NCBI GenBank assembly: GCA_000619965.1
Contig: JHVD01000012.1
Location: 31,274-95,273 of the forward strand
From: Propionibacteriaceae bacterium P6A17
Lineage (GTDB): Bacteria > Actinomycetota > Actinomycetes > Propionibacteriales > Propionibacteriaceae
Reading direction: 5' to 3'
Length of the DNA stretch: 64,000 nt
Shown here piece after piece: positions 56,679-64,000 of the stretch. The position numbers were made by a program, and so were the translations under genes. How positions within the stretch are numbered: the stretch's first letter is position 1; each line of letters begins with the position of its first letter. Below the pieces are notes generated by a model. That model made no database searches, had not been told where the DNA came from, and was given only the letters and a program-made list of their open reading frames with translations.

Positions 56679-56684
56679 TAGGCT
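56679..56684 (+). promoter_or_regulatory. -10 box TAGGCT, leaderless start of add
   Basis: TAGGCT ends 7 nt before the ATG at 56692. Confidence 0.5.
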
Positions 56685-56691
56685 GGCTCCC

Positions 56692-57753
56692 ATGCAGTTC
56701 GAAGAATTGAAGGCCCTTCCGAAGGTCGCGTTGCACGACCATCTCGACGGCGGGCTTCGTCCACAGACCGTGATCGATCACCTCGCCGAGGTTGGCAAGG
56801 AGGTGCCGTCGCAGGACGCCGAGCTGCTCGGGCAGTGGTTCTTCGACGCCGCGGATTCCGGCTCGCTGCCTGCCTATCTGCAGACGTTCGACTACACGGT
56901 CGCGGCGATGCGCAGCCGGGACCATCTCGTGCGCGTGGCGAGGGAGGCCGTCGAGGATCTGGCCGCCGACGGGGTGTGCGTCGCCGAGCTCAGGTGGGCC
57001 CCCGAACAGCACGTCTCCCGCGAGCTGTCCGCCCCCGAGGCGGTCGAGGCGGTCCGCGACGGGCTCGCCGAGGGCGTGGCCGCGGCCGAGGCGAAGGGGC
57101 AGACGATCGTCGCGCGGCAGATCCTCACGTCGATGCGGCACGCCGAGCCGAGCTGCGAGATTGCGGAGCTCGCGGTGGCCTACCGCGACGACTCCGTGGC
57201 GGGCTTCGACATCGCGGGGGCCGAGGACGGGTTCCCGTCGACGCGGTTCCAGAAGGTGTTCGAGTACCTGCGCCGCCAGAACTTCCCGTACACGATCCAC
57301 GCGGGCGAGGGTGCCGGGGCGCAGTCGGTCCACGAGGCCGTCCAGGTGTGCGGCACGCGCCGGCTCGGTCACGGAGTGCGCATCATCGAGGACATCGACT
57401 TCTCCGGGGACGAGCCGAAGCTCGGGCGCCTCGCGCAGTACGTCCTCGACCAGCAGATCATGCTGGAGGTGTGCCCGACGTCGAATCTGCAGACCGGCAT
57501 CGCCGAGCGGCTCGAGGACCATCCCGTCGGACGCCTGCACGAGCTCGGGTTCAACATCTCCATCAGCTGCGACAACCGGCTGATGTCCGGCACCAGCATG
57601 ACGACGGAGTTCGCGCGGCTGGCGGAGGCGTTCGGGTGGGGGATGGCCGACTTCGAGCGCCTCACGCGCGCCGCGTTGCAGGCCTCCTTCCTGCACCATG
57701 ACGAGAAGCAGCGCCTGGCTGCGGGGGTCGTCGCCGCGGGCTACGGGCACTGA
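56692..57753 (+). CDS. add: Adenosine deaminase
   Basis: Adenosine to inosine. 353 aa, TIM barrel with zinc ligands: N-terminal HDHLDG (KVALHDHLDGG), middle His in YTIHAGEGAG with catalytic Glu, and His in GHGVRI; Asp near SCDNRLMS. It feeds the inosine and IMP pool together with the importer and cdd. In many actinobacteria add lies in the same run as the importer; here the WXG cassette and the deacetylase gene separate them. Confidence 0.95.
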   Translation: MQFEELKALPKVALHDHLDGGLRPQTVIDHLAEVGKEVPSQDAELLGQWFFDAADSGSLPAYLQTFDYTVAAMRSRDHLVRVAREAVEDLAADGVCVAELRWAPEQHVSRELSAPEAVEAVRDGLAEGVAAAEAKGQTIVARQILTSMRHAEPSCEIAELAVAYRDDSVAGFDIAGAEDGFPSTRFQKVFEYLRRQNFPYTIHAGEGAGAQSVHEAVQVCGTRRLGHGVRIIEDIDFSGDEPKLGRLAQYVLDQQIMLEVCPTSNLQTGIAERLEDHPVGRLHELGFNISISCDNRLMSGTSMTTEFARLAEAFGWGMADFERLTRAALQASFLHHDEKQRLAAGVVAAGYGH

Positions 57754-57754
57754 G

Positions 57755-58660
57755 GTGGCGGCCGACGAGATCGTCGCGGCGGCCGACGGGTCGTCGCTCA
57801 GCAACCCCGGCCCGGCGGGATGGGCGTGGTTCGTCGACGACGAGTGCTGGGCCGCGGGCGGCTGGGAGCACGGCACCAACAACATGGGCGAGCTCATGGC
57901 CGTCCTCAGCCTGCTCGAGGCGACGGCCGACGAGTCCCGGCGCCTGCGCATCCTGTGCGACTCGCAGTACGTCATCAATTCGGTCACGAAGTGGATGGCC
58001 GGCTGGAAGCGCAAGGGCTGGAAGAAGGGCGACGGGAAGCCGGTGCAGAACGTCGAGCTCATGAAGGCCATCGACAAGGCCATGCAGGGTCGTGACGTGC
58101 GCTTCGAGTGGGTGAAGGGCCACGCCGGTCACCCGCTCAACGAGGCCGCCGACGCCCGGGCGAGAGCCGCCGCCGAGGCATTCCAGTCGGGTCGCAGGCC
58201 CGACGTGGGGCCCGGTTTCCGCGGTGCGAGCCGGGACGCGGGGGAGGCGAGGTTCGTCGTCGGACAGCGGGTGGAGGAGCCGGACCTGCTGTCGCTGGCT
58301 GCCGAGACGCTGCCTGCCGCGACGCCGACGCCAGGCACCGCGTCGCAGCGGGTCAAGGGCGAGCTCCTTGCGCTGACGAGGAAGCTCGTCTCCGACGAAG
58401 TGCGCACCGATGCTGCGCGGCTGGCCGAGCTGCTGCACCCCGAGTTCGTCTCGCACGCGATCGACGGGACGGTCGTGCGCGCGGACCACGGGGCTTGGAA
58501 ACCGCTGGACGACCAGTCGTTCGAGGTGCTTGCCATCGACCAGTACGCCGACGGCGTCGTCGGGATGCGGTGGCAGCAGCCGACGCGGATCCGCTTCAAT
58601 CTCTGGCAGAAGACGCCGAACGGTTGGAAGCTGCGGTTCGCGCAAGTAACGCCGTGCTGA
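57755..58660 (+). CDS. rnhA: Ribonuclease HI with C-terminal NTF2-like domain
   Basis: 301 aa. RNase HI domain (about 1-145) with acidic catalytic residues in AADGSS, NMGELMA, CDSQYV and NEAADARA; it cuts RNA in RNA:DNA hybrids. A linker (145-200) then leads to a DUF4440/NTF2-like domain (about 200-300; LLHPEFVSHAIDGTVV... PTRIRFNLWQKTPNGWKL). GTG 57755 lies 1 nt after the add stop; no clear Shine-Dalgarno sequence, so translation may be coupled. Overlaps the next gene by 7 bp. Confidence 0.88.
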   Translation: MAADEIVAAADGSSLSNPGPAGWAWFVDDECWAAGGWEHGTNNMGELMAVLSLLEATADESRRLRILCDSQYVINSVTKWMAGWKRKGWKKGDGKPVQNVELMKAIDKAMQGRDVRFEWVKGHAGHPLNEAADARARAAAEAFQSGRRPDVGPGFRGASRDAGEARFVVGQRVEEPDLLSLAAETLPAATPTPGTASQRVKGELLALTRKLVSDEVRTDAARLAELLHPEFVSHAIDGTVVRADHGAWKPLDDQSFEVLAIDQYADGVVGMRWQQPTRIRFNLWQKTPNGWKLRFAQVTPC

Positions 58661-59235
58661 GGCGCGCAGCCCGGGCGTTCGGCCTGCTGGCGCTGGCAGG
58701 GTGCGCGGGCACCGTCGAGGCGATCCCTGCGGGCAACGCCTGGCCGCCGCCGACCCCCGAGCCGTCGGGCACGGCGGTCCAGCCTGCGCCGGTATCCGAG
58801 CCGGAGCCCACACCGGCATTCGTCGCGAGGCCTCGCACGGAGGAGGATCTCGTCGAGCTCACCTGCGCTGATGCCCCGCTGGCTGGCGGCTTCGGGCTCG
58901 TGGGCGCGGCCGCGGGTACCCGTGTGCTGCGGCTCAACGTGCGCAACTGCACGGACGAGCCCATCGACCTGACTGCGCCCACGCTCACCGGCCTCGACTC
59001 GTCGCGGCACGAGGTGTCCCTGACGACGGACGCGCCGGCCGGCGGCGCGCTGAAGCCGCACGTGACGCGGGCGCTCGACCTGCATTGGCCCACCAACGGG
59101 CGCTGTGAGCGCGGCGTGCAGCGCCTCACGGTGCACCTCGCCGGGCAGGTCTTCGTCGTGGAGGACTGCCTGCAACTCGGTGGCCACAAGGCGCCGGAGC
59201 GTGACGTCGAAGTCACCGGGCGCTGGTCGTCATGA
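58654..59235 (+). CDS. Lipoprotein with Cys-rich domain
   Basis: 193 aa. Short signal peptide with lipobox LAGC, Pro-rich linker (about 25-60), then a beta-rich domain with four Cys (LTCADA, RNCTDE, GRCERG, EDCLQL) likely forming two disulfides. Resembles DUF4232-like extracellular domains; function unknown. The GTG start overlaps the end of rnhA. Overlaps the YchJ-like gene by 4 bp. Confidence 0.72.
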   Translation: MLRRAARAFGLLALAGCAGTVEAIPAGNAWPPPTPEPSGTAVQPAPVSEPEPTPAFVARPRTEEDLVELTCADAPLAGGFGLVGAAAGTRVLRLNVRNCTDEPIDLTAPTLTGLDSSRHEVSLTTDAPAGGALKPHVTRALDLHWPTNGRCERGVQRLTVHLAGQVFVVEDCLQLGGHKAPERDVEVTGRWSS

Positions 59236-59609
59236 ACTGTCCCTGCGGCACAGGCAAGGCGTACGACGCCTGCTGCGGGCGCTTCCACGCTGGGCGCCCG
59301 GCGCCGACGGCCGCCCAGCTGATGCGGTCGCGCTACTCGGCCTTCGTGCTCCGCCTCGACGACTACCTGCGGGACACATGGCACCCCGGCAGCTGCCCGG
59401 GCGGCCCGCTGACCGACGAGGACACGCAGTGGCTGGAGCTCGTCGTCGAGGACGCGTTCGCGGGCAAGGCGTGGGATCAGGAGGGCGTGGTGCAGTTCGT
59501 CGCGCGCTACCGGGATGCCGACGGCGAGGGCGCGATCCGGGAGCGCAGCAGATTCGTGCTTGAGGACGGCCGGTGGCTGTACGTCGACGGGGTGCAACTT
59601 CCAGCGTGA
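59232..59609 (+). CDS. YchJ-family protein (UPF0225)
   Basis: 125 aa. Zinc-binding SEC-C-like motif at the N-terminus (CPCGTGKAYDACCGRFH), then an NTF2-like domain with RSRYSAFVLRLDDYLRDTWHP. Family function unclear. Start ATGA overlap with the lipoprotein gene. Confidence 0.9.
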   Translation: MNCPCGTGKAYDACCGRFHAGRPAPTAAQLMRSRYSAFVLRLDDYLRDTWHPGSCPGGPLTDEDTQWLELVVEDAFAGKAWDQEGVVQFVARYRDADGEGAIRERSRFVLEDGRWLYVDGVQLPA

Positions 59610-59625
59610 TCGCGGCCGGCGCTCA

Positions 59626-60096
59626 TCAACGCCCGGGCGGGGGAGCGGCGTGCCAGCGGACGGCGTCGGAGGGGTCCTTCGCATTCACCCGCTGCAGCTC
59701 GACGGTCACGCTCAGCGCCCCCACGATCGGCAGCCAGACACCTTCGACGAGGTGCGGCAGCCAGAGGTGCAGCAGGTCGCCGATGGAGTAGCTCACCTTG
59801 TCAGGGTCGAACCAGAGCTGATGGAACGGCAGGTGGTAGGCCAACGAGCCGCCGATGACGGCCAGCATGAATGCGAATCCCGTCATGACCGCCCCGAAGC
59901 GCGGGTCACGGCGCGTCGGGAACCAGTGGATCAGCATTCCGGCCAGCCAGACGACGCTCGCCGCTGCGGTGGTCGAGGCGAGGTGCGCCGTCGAGCTGAG
60001 GAGGGCCCAGCCCCATGGTGCGTCGAACGCGACGGAGACGAGCAGCGCCGCCCAGATGAGCAGGGCGAGGACGATCCAGCGTGCGAGGTGTCGCAT
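59626..60096 (-). CDS. Membrane protein of unknown function
   Basis: 156 aa, four membrane helices (about 5-25, 34-55, 68-90 and 105-125), with a polar tail. No family recognised. The start MRHLARW is chosen because TAGCCT lies 7 nt upstream; longer readings lack a promoter and look out of frame with real coding. Confidence 0.72.
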   Translation of the reverse strand: MRHLARWIVLALLIWAALLVSVAFDAPWGWALLSSTAHLASTTAAASVVWLAGMLIHWFPTRRDPRFGAVMTGFAFMLAVIGGSLAYHLPFHQLWFDPDKVSYSIGDLLHLWLPHLVEGVWLPIVGALSVTVELQRVNAKDPSDAVRWHAAPPPGR

Positions 60097-60103
60097 GCCG
60101 AAC

Positions 60104-60109
60104 AGGCTA
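60104..60109 (-). promoter_or_regulatory. -10 box TAGCCT, leaderless start of the 59626 gene
   Basis: On the minus strand TAGCCT ends 7 nt before the ATG at 60096. Confidence 0.45.
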
Positions 60110-60122
60110 GCGGGGACAGGTC

Positions 60123-60323
60123 TCACGTCTCCTGCGGCGAGGAGTCGGACGACCACGGGCGCGCAATGACGTGGGCCGGGTCGTTCGGGACGGGCCGCAC
60201 GAGATTGCGCACTCCCCACCACGCGGCCAACGGCACCAGGACCATCCGGCCGATCAGCGCCGGCATCGTGAGCCACGCGTTCGCGCCCAACAGCGTCGTC
60301 GCGACGAGGGAGACGCGCAACAC
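60123..60323 (-). CDS. Possible small membrane protein, perhaps frameshifted
   Basis: A 66-aa reading with one or two hydrophobic stretches ([31 protein letters not shown]). A second reading one frame away begins at ATG 60406 ([17 protein letters not shown]) and runs into this one; joined by a single-base shift near 60320 they would give about 94 aa. This could be a decayed gene, a sequencing error, or not a gene. The rest of 60097-60463 shows only promoters. Confidence 0.35.
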   Translation of the reverse strand: MLRVSLVATTLLGANAWLTMPALIGRMVLVPLAAWWGVRNLVRPVPNDPAHVIARPWSSDSSPQET

Positions 60324-60450
60324 GCAGCGACGCCGGCCGCGTCGGCGATGGCCCGAAGCGGGAGCGAGCCGCGGATCCGCGTCGCGCCGGGCTGGGCGGT
60401 GGTCATCGTGCGCAAGCGTCGGTCAAGATGAGGGCAAGGGCCTGCACGGA

Positions 60451-60456
60451 TAGACT
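60451..60456 (+). promoter_or_regulatory. -10 box TAGACT, leaderless start of metG
   Basis: TAGACT ends 7 nt before the ATG at 60464. A leaderless mRNA leaves no room for a T-box or other leader control. Confidence 0.5.
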
Positions 60457-60463
60457 GACGCCC

Positions 60464-62248
60464 ATGTCCGACATCTTGAATGCCGTCGCCTGGCCCTACG
60501 CCAACGGCCCACGGCACATTGGCCACGTCTCCGGTTTCGGGGTTCCCTCCGACGTGTTCTCCCGCTTCATGCGAATGCGCGGCCACAACGTGCTCATGGT
60601 GTCCGGCTCCGACGAGCACGGCACGGCCATCCAGGTGAAGGCGGATCAGGAGGGGCTCACCGCCCGCGAGACGGCCGACAAGTACCACGCGCAGATCGTC
60701 CGCGATCTCCAGGGCCTCGGGCTCAGCTATGACCTGTACACGCGCACCACGACGCCCAACCACGCCGCCGTCGTGCAGGACGTGTTCATGGCGCTGTACG
60801 ACAACGGCTATCTCGTCAAGCAGACGCAGATGGGCGCAATCTCGCCGTCAACCGGCCGCACTCTGCCAGACCGCTTCATCGAGGGCACGTGTCCGCTGTG
60901 CGGCTACACCGGCGCGCGCGGCGACCAGTGCGACAACTGCGGCAAGCAGCTCGACCCTGCCGACCTCATCGACCCGCGCTCGCGCGTCAACGGCGAGACG
61001 CCGAAGTTCGTCGAGACCGAGCACTTCTTCCTCGACCTGCCGAAGCTCGCCGCCAAGCTCGGCGAGTGGCTCGACACGCGCCAGGAGTGGCGCCCGAACG
61101 TGCTGAAGTTCTCGCACAACCTCTTGGAGGACCTCCACCCGCGCGCCATCACCCGCGACCTCGACTGGGGCATCCGCATCCCCGTCGAAGGCTGGGAGAC
61201 CAACCAGATGAAGTCCATCTACGTCTGGTTCGACGCCGTCATCGGCTACCTCTCGGCCACCAAGGAGTGGGCGAAGCGCTCCGGCGACCCGGAGGCGTGG
61301 CGCACCTTCTGGAACAAGCCGGAGACGAAGTCCTACTACTTCATGGGCAAGGACAACATCGTCTTCCACTCGGTCATCTGGCCGGCGATCCTGCTCGGCT
61401 GCAACGGCGAGGGCGACGCGGGCGGCTCGGTGCGCGAGTCGTTGGGTGAGCTGCAGCTCCCGACGGAGGTCGTGAGCTCCGAGTTCATGACCATGAAGGG
61501 CTCGAAGGTTTCGAGCTCGCGCGGCGCCTCGATCTTCGTGAAGGACTTCCTCGCGGAGTTCGGCCCCGACGCCCTGCGCTACTTCATCGCCGTCGCAGGC
61601 CCGGAGAACAACGACACCGACTTCACGTGGGAGGAGTTCGTGCGCCGCACGAACTTCGAGCTCGCGAATGAGTGGGGCAATCTCGTCAACCGCTCCATCT
61701 CCATGGCGCACAAGAACGTCGGCGCCATCCCGCAGATGGGGGAGCTCACCGACGACGACCGCGCCCTCCTCGCGGAGTGCGAGCAGGCGTTCAACACCGT
61801 GGGCGACCACATCGAGGCACGTCGCTTCAAGGCGGGCATCACGGAGGCGATGCGCATCGTCGGGCTGGCCAACAAGTACCTGTCCGACCAGGAGCCGTGG
61901 AAGAAGAAGGACGACCCCGTCCGTCGCGACACCATCCTCCACGTGGCGCTGCAGGCCGTCGCCGACTGCAACACGCTCCTCACGCCCTACCTGCCGCACT
62001 CGTCCCAGAAGATCTTCGAGGCGCTGGGTGGCGAGGGCGTATGGGCGGCGCAGCCGAGCATCGTCGAGGTGAACGACGGCGACATGACCTACCCGACGCT
62101 GCAAGGCGACTATGCCGGTCAGCTCGCCAAGTGGGAGCACCAGCCGATCGTCGCGGGCACGCCGCTGGCGAAGCCGAGCCCGCTGTTCCGCAAGCTCGAC
62201 GAGACGCTGGGCCAGACGGGCCCTGAGTGGGCGCCGATCGGCGAGTGA
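60464..62248 (+). CDS. metG: Methionine--tRNA ligase
   Basis: Charges tRNA-Met. 594 aa class I synthetase: HIGH motif in [10 protein letters not shown], Cys zinc knot (CPLCGYTG...CDNCGK), KMSKS variant [10 protein letters not shown], and anticodon domain ending near residue 590. The C-terminal tRNA-binding OB domain of longer MetRS is absent, as in many actinobacteria. Start from the leaderless box and the family N-terminus [16 protein letters not shown]. Confidence 0.96.
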   Translation: MSDILNAVAWPYANGPRHIGHVSGFGVPSDVFSRFMRMRGHNVLMVSGSDEHGTAIQVKADQEGLTARETADKYHAQIVRDLQGLGLSYDLYTRTTTPNHAAVVQDVFMALYDNGYLVKQTQMGAISPSTGRTLPDRFIEGTCPLCGYTGARGDQCDNCGKQLDPADLIDPRSRVNGETPKFVETEHFFLDLPKLAAKLGEWLDTRQEWRPNVLKFSHNLLEDLHPRAITRDLDWGIRIPVEGWETNQMKSIYVWFDAVIGYLSATKEWAKRSGDPEAWRTFWNKPETKSYYFMGKDNIVFHSVIWPAILLGCNGEGDAGGSVRESLGELQLPTEVVSSEFMTMKGSKVSSSRGASIFVKDFLAEFGPDALRYFIAVAGPENNDTDFTWEEFVRRTNFELANEWGNLVNRSISMAHKNVGAIPQMGELTDDDRALLAECEQAFNTVGDHIEARRFKAGITEAMRIVGLANKYLSDQEPWKKKDDPVRRDTILHVALQAVADCNTLLTPYLPHSSQKIFEALGGEGVWAAQPSIVEVNDGDMTYPTLQGDYAGQLAKWEHQPIVAGTPLAKPSPLFRKLDETLGQTGPEWAPIGE

Positions 62249-62300
62249 GCCGGCGCCCCGGCTGAGGGCCTGCGCGCAGGACTGCAGTCGAGAAGGCATG

Positions 62301-62341
62301 ACGACGGGCCGATCCCCTTCGAGGGGTCGGCTCTTCGTCGT
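62301..62341. terminator. Terminator between metG and the HNH gene
   Basis: GCCGATCCCC (62308-62317) pairs with GGGGTCGGC (62323-62331) with one bulged base; outer ACGACG (62301-62306) and CGTCGT (62336-62341) extend the stem. It lies between convergent genes. Confidence 0.65.
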
Positions 62342-62349
62342 GGTGGGGG

Positions 62350-63741
62350 TCAACTGGCCTTGAACAACTCGTGTTGCAGCGCGACGAGCATCTCCCGCTC
62401 GGGCGGCGGGGGCTCGTCGGGCGGCGGGGGTCCGGGCGGGCCCTCACACCACGGGTCTGGAGGGGGATCGTCGGGGATCCGCCTGGGCGGTGACGCGATG
62501 CGGTGGACGCCGAGATCATCGACGACGAACTCCCACCCGCTCGGCGTGCGCCAACGGAAGGCGCCCGGCGTCGGCTGCACGAGCTCGAAGCCGCCGAACG
62601 TCTTGGCACGGTGAACCCGTCTCGACAACGGCGCCAGGTTGTCGGGCCTCGTCTGGCCGGGGGAGCCGTCGTCGCTGTAGGGCTCGATGTGGTCGAGATC
62701 GCAGGACCTCGACGGCCGCGTGCCGTACGGGAACACCTCCGAGCGGTAGCGCTGCTGGATGGCGAAGCGCAGCGGCACCGACGGGTCGTGTTGGTCTTCC
62801 GGGGCGAGGCGGCGGATGTCCACGACGGGGCGGACCGTGACCTTGGAGCCCTCCAAGAAGCGCGGGAGATCCTCGCTCAGCAGCGTCCCCCAACCCTCGA
62901 CCCACGCGGAGCCGCTGCCGTCGTCGTCGGGGTCGAGCGCGGGATCCGTCGCGTCGATGTGCACGACGAGGGTGTGGGCCGGCAGCGGGTCCTGACCGAA
63001 GGCCGAGCGCGCCAGCTCCCCGACGGCCGCCGCCCGGCGGATCTGGCGCTTGTCGTCGGTCGACAGAACCGCGTGCGGATCGTCGGGATCCGGCAAACGC
63101 TCCGCGAGCTCCGTGATGGCGGCATCGAAATCGACGGCGTCCCTCACGTCCAGCAGGCCCTCAAGACGCGCGCTGCCGTGCTCGAACTGCCCCACCCGCA
63201 CATGGCGGTACGCAGCCTTGCGCTCGCGTTGGCGCTGCGCCTCGTCGGGATCCGCCTGCGCGATGTAGTGCGGCATCCGCTCGACGACCGTCGACCAGGC
63301 CAGCGTGCGACGCGCGACGTCGACCAGCTCGTCCACTCGTCGGGCCGCCTCGAGCGTGAGGCCCGTACAGCGGTCCTCGACTTCGGCTGCCTCGTACCAC
63401 CAGAGCTCGCCGGCGAGGAAGCGTTGCCACATGATGGGGTGGCGGTGCTTCACCGAGAGGATGGTGTGGAGCTTCATGAACAGCGCGCCCGGGCTGATGC
63501 CGAGCACCGCGGCGGCCTCGACCGCGAAGAACTCGCCGACGGCCGGCGCCCCGAGGCGTCCCGTGACGGCGGCCTCCTGCATCACCTGCTCGAACGCGTC
63601 CTGCACGTCCGAGCGTGTGAGGTGGTACTCCTCGGCCGCCTGCGCGAGGCCCACGACCTCCGCGATCTGCGCCAGCTTTCGCTGCCGGCGCGCGTCGGCA
63701 GCGAGCTGCAACGCGTCGATCCCGCGTTGTGTGAGTGTCAT
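62350..63741 (-). CDS. DUF222/HNH endonuclease-domain protein
   Basis: 463 aa. Long helical N-terminal DUF222-like part (about 1-270), then a C-terminal HNH nuclease domain (CDLDHIEPYSDDG...RPDNLAPLSRRVHRAKTFGGF) with the His-Asn-His set intact, and a Pro-rich tail. Family members are often present in many copies in actinobacterial genomes; their role (mobile-element or defence-linked) is unproven. ATG 63741 follows GGGGGTGA. Confidence 0.85.
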   Translation of the reverse strand: MTLTQRGIDALQLAADARRQRKLAQIAEVVGLAQAAEEYHLTRSDVQDAFEQVMQEAAVTGRLGAPAVGEFFAVEAAAVLGISPGALFMKLHTILSVKHRHPIMWQRFLAGELWWYEAAEVEDRCTGLTLEAARRVDELVDVARRTLAWSTVVERMPHYIAQADPDEAQRQRERKAAYRHVRVGQFEHGSARLEGLLDVRDAVDFDAAITELAERLPDPDDPHAVLSTDDKRQIRRAAAVGELARSAFGQDPLPAHTLVVHIDATDPALDPDDDGSGSAWVEGWGTLLSEDLPRFLEGSKVTVRPVVDIRRLAPEDQHDPSVPLRFAIQQRYRSEVFPYGTRPSRSCDLDHIEPYSDDGSPGQTRPDNLAPLSRRVHRAKTFGGFELVQPTPGAFRWRTPSGWEFVVDDLGVHRIASPPRRIPDDPPPDPWCEGPPGPPPPDEPPPPEREMLVALQHELFKAS

Positions 63742-63876
63742 TGGTGTCACCCCCTTGATTCTCAAAACATTACTATGCACCTCTGACAAGTTTGAGACGC
63801 GCGTGCGATTGCCCGGTCGGATCTCCGCCAGCGGTCGTCGCGCGGCGGAAGGTTGATCTCTGGGTGTCGCGGGTCG

Positions 63877-63924
63877 GGTCGTTGAGCCGTGGGCGCGGCA
63901 GTGCAGGTCGTTGAGCCGCGGGCG
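63877..63924. repeat. Tandem 19-bp direct repeat
   Basis: GGTCGTTGAGCCGTGGGCG at 63877-63895 recurs at 63906-63924 with one change (29-bp step). Upstream of the HNH gene. The 63742-64000 stretch otherwise holds its promoter region and the next repeat. Confidence 0.6.
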
Positions 63925-63969
63925 GTGGCTCGCGTGTCGCAACGTGGTGAGGTTGGCTGGGGTTGGTGG

Positions 63970-64000
63970 GTCTCGATACGCCACCTTTGGTGGCTACTCG
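63970..64000. repeat. Partial palindromic intergenic repeat at the window edge
   Basis: GTCTCGATACG followed by GCCACC-TTT-GGTGGC and CTACTCG resembles the palindromic repeat family found between genes in many related actinobacteria. It is cut by the window end. Confidence 0.5.

Noticed and set aside
60407..60463. T-box or SAM riboswitch before metG
   Set aside because: The -10 box sits 7 nt from the ATG, leaving no leader for a riboswitch.
60854..62353. Long minus-strand open frame opposite metG
   Set aside because: Shadow of metG; no motif, composition typical of antisense frames.

Overview
The window is high-GC, gene-dense actinobacterial chromosome. Gene content points to a Propionibacteriaceae-like or related high-GC Gram-positive. 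The evidence is actinobacterial marker families and orders (lprG-p55, glbO, guaB-guaB3, DUF6350-purN-purH-folD-DUF3017-mdh, high-GC-type chorismate mutase, DUF222/HNH protein), many lipoproteins, and many start codons lying 6-9 nt after a TANNNT -10 box, as in leaderless actinobacterial transcripts. The genus cannot be fixed from the sequence alone. No rRNA, tRNA, CRISPR array, prophage or IS element was recognised.

Layout. 0.1-4.5 kb (minus): a self-contained PTS, with an EIIBC sugar permease and an EIIA-HPr-EI fusion. 4.6-7.0 kb: lprG-p55-like lipoprotein and MFS exporter. 7.0-10.5 kb: a hairpin repeat, then guaB, guaB3, chorismate mutase and a small membrane protein. 10.5-12.05 kb: two accessory genes with lower GC by eye, the first resembling type VII secretion (ESX/WXG) substrates. 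12.1-13.6 kb (minus): truncated haemoglobin glbO between two paralogous membrane proteins. 13.7-16.8 kb: TetR regulator with an ABC exporter. 16.8-19.8 kb (minus): Na+/H+-antiporter-like protein, cysE and cysK. 19.9-24 kb: guaA, PspC-like and YeaQ-like small membrane proteins, a 4-TM protein, and a cardiolipin-synthase-like PLD. 24-29.8 kb: pcrA, an M23 peptidase, sucC-sucD. 29.8-38.1 kb: a PknH-sensor-like membrane protein, DUF6350, purN-purH, folD, DUF3017, VKOR and mdh. 38.1-42.4 kb (minus): lipoprotein and secreted serine protease pair, cupin, acetate symporter actP with DUF485. 42.5-45.9 kb: purU, CNNM/CorC-like protein, APH-like protein. 46-51.7 kb: nucleoside ABC importer (BMP lipoprotein, double ATPase, two permeases) and cdd. 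51.7-56.7 kb: lipoprotein polysaccharide deacetylase, divergent from a four-gene WXG/lipase cassette. 56.7-60.1 kb: add, RNase HI fusion, lipoprotein, YchJ-like protein, membrane protein. 60.1-64 kb: metG, DUF222/HNH protein and family-type repeats at the edge.

How the genes work together. Much of the window is purine and one-carbon metabolism: guaB and guaA for GMP, purN, purH, folD and purU for formyl-folate and IMP, and the nucleoside importer with cdd and add for salvage. sucCD, mdh and actP serve acetate and TCA metabolism.

The most unusual element is 53487-56651. It is a translationally coupled operon encoding a small helical protein with a YxxxE motif, a protein with an N-terminal WXG domain joined to a serine alpha/beta hydrolase (GHSQG), an uncharacterised possibly chaperone-like protein, and a Tat-type lipoprotein. 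It looks like an orphan type VII secretion lipase effector cassette with a candidate immunity lipoprotein, set between cdd and add. No secretion machinery is encoded in the window.
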